This document shows, one piece after another, positions 61,747 to 64,000 of a DNA stretch of 64,000 nucleotides. Position 1 is the stretch's first letter. The number at the start of each line of letters is the position of its first letter. The position numbers and the translations under genes are program-made. The stretch is from Paenibacillaceae bacterium (lineage in GTDB: Bacteria; Bacillota; Clostridia; Lachnospirales; Lachnospiraceae), in assembly GCA_015057705.1 (NCBI GenBank), contig SVDU01000013.1, positions 1-64,000 of the forward strand. The letters run 5' to 3'. The notes under the pieces were generated by a model, which worked only from the letters and a program-made list of their open reading frames with translations, did no database searches and was not told where the DNA came from.

Positions 61747-62925
61747 TTAACGGTCACCGGCGCGGTAACGCTCCAACAGCCGGTTAATTCTGTTTGTTGG
61801 GTTGAGCAGACCGCTAAGGGAAGCATCATGGTTTAAGTTATCAATTATAAGGGCTATATACTTACTCATATCAACATTAATATAATAAGGTCTGGACAAA
61901 AGATCAGGTGTCTGGTATACCAGATTGGTGGTTAAGATCCTGTCGATTAATCCATTTTCATAATATTCATCAAACTTTGCAAGTCCATTGGTAAAGAGTC
62001 CGAACGTAGCGCAGACAAATACTTTTCTGGCCTTTCTCCGTTTCAGTTCTTTTGCAACATCAAGCATACTTTCGCCAGAGGAAATCATGTCATCAACAAT
62101 GATTACATCTTTGCCTTCTACACTGCTTCCCAGGAATTCATGGGCAACAATGGGATTGCGTCCATTGATAATCTGGGTGTAATCACGACGCTTATAGAAC
62201 ATACCCATATCCAGTCCCAATACATTGGCAAAGAATACTGCACGTCCCATGCCGCCTTCGTCCGGGCTGATTACCATCATATGTTCGCTGTCAATATCCA
62301 GTTCTTTCTCTTCTTTTAACAAGTATTTGATAAACTGGTAAATCGGCTGAACCGTCTCAAAGCCTTTTAACGGAATAGCATTTTGTACTCTGGGGTCATG
62401 GGCATCAAAGGTGATAATATTTTCCACACCCATATTCACAAGCTCACGAAGCGCCAATGCGCAGTCAAGAGACTCTCTTCTGGAACGTTTATGCTGACGG
62501 CTCTCATATAAGAAAGGCATAATCACATTAATTCGTCTAGGTTTACCTGCTGATGCAGCGATCACACGCTTTAAATCCTGAAAATGATCATCAGGAGACA
62601 TGTGGTTGGTCATCCCGCACAGAGAATAGGTCAGGCTGTAGTTACACACGTCGACCATGATATAAAGGTCATCACCTCGCACAGACTGCTGCAGGGTACC
62701 TTTTGCCTCTCCGGTTCCGAATCTGGGGGTGCTGGCACCAATGATGTAAGTATCTCTCTGATAGCCGGAAAAAGCGATGGTAGACTTATGTTCACTTTCC
62801 CGCTCCTGTCTCCATGACACCAGGTAATCATTTACTTTCTCTCCCAGTTCCTTGCAGCTTTTTAAAGGAATTAAGCCCAATGGTCCAACCGGAATGGTTT
62901 CTATCGTTTTCTCTTCGTAAAGCAT
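61747..62925 (-). CDS. prs: ribose-phosphate pyrophosphokinase
   Basis: A 392-residue PRPP synthetase, making PRPP from ribose 5-phosphate and ATP for nucleotides, His and Trp. The PRPP loop is DVIIVDDMISSGESMLD near residue 280. The N-terminal region and the catalytic flexible loop (ESRQHKRSRRESLDCA) near 160 support the assignment. It is about 70 residues longer than standard Prs (about 315), typical of a clostridial long form. ATG at 62925 has GGAGG upstream. Confidence 0.92.
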   Translation of the reverse strand: MLYEEKTIETIPVGPLGLIPLKSCKELGEKVNDYLVSWRQERESEHKSTIAFSGYQRDTYIIGASTPRFGTGEAKGTLQQSVRGDDLYIMVDVCNYSLTYSLCGMTNHMSPDDHFQDLKRVIAASAGKPRRINVIMPFLYESRQHKRSRRESLDCALALRELVNMGVENIITFDAHDPRVQNAIPLKGFETVQPIYQFIKYLLKEEKELDIDSEHMMVISPDEGGMGRAVFFANVLGLDMGMFYKRRDYTQIINGRNPIVAHEFLGSSVEGKDVIIVDDMISSGESMLDVAKELKRRKARKVFVCATFGLFTNGLAKFDEYYENGLIDRILTTNLVYQTPDLLSRPYYINVDMSKYIALIIDNLNHDASLSGLLNPTNRINRLLERYRAGDR

Positions 62926-62967
62926 TTGTTTCTCCTCCAACGTGTCCTTATGCAATGCAACGGTTCT

Positions 62968-62996
62968 TTTATAACATTATGTGCCTCTTTAGTCAA
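62968..62996 (-). promoter_or_regulatory. promoter of prs-brnQ
   Basis: On the minus strand TTGACT (62991-62996), exactly 17 bp, TATAAA (62968-62973), 43 bp before the prs start. Confidence 0.75.
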
Positions 62997-63082
62997 GTCA
63001 ATCAGAAGATTTGCCCCTAATTTCTAAAATATCTACTTTATTTATTCAACCTTTTACCATTTATACCAAAACTTAGAAATAA

Positions 63083-63116
63083 GAACAGCTTCATCCAATA
63101 AATGGAGAAGCTATTC
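63083..63116 (-). terminator. terminator of the GntR gene
   Basis: GAACAGCTTC (63083-63092) pairs with GAAGCTATTC (63107-63116) with one mismatch. On the minus strand a T-rich tail (TTATTTC) follows, 18 nt after the GntR stop codon. Confidence 0.65.
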
Positions 63117-63134
63117 CTATACTTATGTCATCAA

Positions 63135-63872
63135 CTAGCCTTTTACCAGACCTCCCAGGAAATCATCACCAAAGATCCTCATCTTACCCTTTTTGGGCAA
63201 AGCTTCAAATAATTCCGGGTACTGTTCCCCAATTTTAATGGCGTTATCGTCAATATCAAGCAGATGCTGGCTTGCAATATGAATCAGAGACTCCTCGTCC
63301 TTCTTTCTAATTGCCTCAATCATTTGACGATGTTCAGAAAGCACGCTTTCCTCATGAGTGGTATCCACACAGATCAGCTGTCGAAGACGCTGGTAATTGC
63401 CCGCATCGCCCCAAATAAGTTCCGCACAATACTGCTTATCCGTTGCAGCAAAAAAATACTTATGGAATTCGTCATCCAGAGACAAAAAAGCCCTGGTGTC
63501 TTTATCCTTAATGGCTTTTTCCTGCTGTTCAATCAGACTGTTTAAATCCGAAATATGTTTTCTTGTATAATTATCAACAAACTCTTTTAAAACGTTTATC
63601 TCAACGCTGTACCTGATATATTGTTCTTTCTGTGCCTTTTCCAGATTGATTTTTGAAATCATTATGCCTTTTTGGGGAAGAGTCATGATAAGCCCTTCTC
63701 TTTCCAGACGAATTAAAGCATCACGTACCGGAGAGCGGCTTACATTCATTTCCTGTGCAAGATCATTGATGGTAAGAATGACTCCCGGCCGAATCCGCAT
63801 TTCGATAATGCTATTGCCAAGTTCACTATAAATATTATCTGCAGTAGTTTTCTTTTCGGGTTTATTCAGCAA
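63135..63872 (-). CDS. GntR-family regulator with FCD domain
   Basis: A 245-residue regulator. The winged helix has LTINDLAQEMNVSRSPVRDALIRLEREGLI near residues 34-63. The C-terminal FCD domain (about 95-220) binds small acids and metals: DDEFHKYFFAA and LSEHRQMIEAIRKKDE supply the Asp and His ligands. Start is TTG with GGAGG 7 nt upstream. The regulated genes may lie beyond the right edge. Its promoter overlaps an AT-rich palindrome. Confidence 0.92.
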   Translation of the reverse strand: MLNKPEKKTTADNIYSELGNSIIEMRIRPGVILTINDLAQEMNVSRSPVRDALIRLEREGLIMTLPQKGIMISKINLEKAQKEQYIRYSVEINVLKEFVDNYTRKHISDLNSLIEQQEKAIKDKDTRAFLSLDDEFHKYFFAATDKQYCAELIWGDAGNYQRLRQLICVDTTHEESVLSEHRQMIEAIRKKDEESLIHIASQHLLDIDDNAIKIGEQYPELFEALPKKGKMRIFGDDFLGGLVKG

Positions 63873-63922
63873 CAGATGTCCTCCTTTTCTATCTTTACTA
63901 TAATTAGGCGTATTTTTACTAA

Positions 63923-63957
63923 TATATTAATATACCACATTTGGGGAGAAACGTCAA
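63923..63957 (-). promoter_or_regulatory. promoter of the GntR gene with AT-rich palindrome
   Basis: On the minus strand TTGACG (63952-63957), exactly 17 bp, TATATT (63929-63934). TATATTAATATA (63923-63934) is a perfect palindrome over the -10, a possible autoregulatory site. Confidence 0.65.
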
Positions 63958-63958
63958 A

Positions 63959-64000
63959 TTAATTAAGAATGTCATCACTTAAAGCCATGTCAAGTAACCG
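63959..64000 (-). CDS. possible 3' end of a gene cut by the right edge
   Basis: On the minus strand one frame is open from the edge for 13 codons and ends in TAA at 63959-63961 (ends LLDMALSDDILN). Only 42 bp are visible, so this is weak. It would run toward the GntR gene and overlap its promoter region. Confidence 0.25.
   Translation of the reverse strand, partial: RLLDMALSDDILN

Noticed and set aside
1-64000. Insertion sequence, prophage or integrative element
   Set aside because: No transposase, integrase, phage structural gene or long terminal repeat was seen; the composition appears even.

Overview
The window comes from a spore-forming, low-to-mid-GC Gram-positive anaerobe, most likely a clostridium of the Lachnospiraceae (Lacrimispora/Clostridium-like). 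This is inferred from a large SRP RNA with an Alu domain, a T-box on metG, the sporulation genes spoVG, spmB and a GerMN lipoprotein, meso-diaminopimelate dehydrogenase, a GlgC/GlgD pair, bacteriohemerythrin and NrdG-type anaerobic metabolism. There is no integrase, transposase, phage gene, CRISPR array or tRNA; it reads as core chromosome with some accessory islands. Layout: (1) The left edge (1-220) carries two tandem promoters and a leader typical of an rRNA operon, reading off the left end. (2) 324-8378 is a minus-strand housekeeping block: SRP RNA, then pfkA-dnaX-ebfC-recR, a TPR protein with a decayed AAA+ domain, a HAD phosphatase and a CvpA-like membrane protein. With tadA upstream this preserves the Bacillus order tadA-scr-dnaX-yaaK-recR, with pfkA inserted. 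(3) 8379-18684 is mixed: tadA, nrdG, a repeat-rich protein, nagB, an ABC-2 exporter behind a 240-nt attenuator-like leader, bacteriohemerythrin, a HIT protein, a DUF436 protein and an orphan peptide-binding lipoprotein. (4) 18884-30240 holds oleate hydratase with a TetR regulator, rsmA, tatD, traX, T-box-controlled metG, a DUF885 lipoprotein, and a MarR regulator with a GerMN lipoprotein. (5) 30292-32908 holds spmB, murG and an ECF-like sigma factor. (6) 33375-44111 is a compact minus-strand Tad-type pilus/secretion locus: two prepilin peptidases, TadZ, CpaF/TadA ATPase, TadB, an enlarged TadC, Flp pilin, DUF5702 pseudopilin, a pseudopilin with paired Cys/His motifs, a TadE-like protein and an FHA protein, continuing into rhomboid, HIT and sigma genes. 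An ArsR regulator is divergent from it, with a 15-bp palindrome between. (7) 44330-63872 holds glgB, a small kinase-like protein, ddh with a heterodimeric ABC exporter, glgC-glgD-spoVG, asnS, a YhaO/YhaN-like nuclease/ATPase pair, prs-brnQ and a GntR regulator. Least described are the extended Tad locus and the structured leader before the ABC-2 exporter. All family assignments are from reading the translated sequence; no database search was run.
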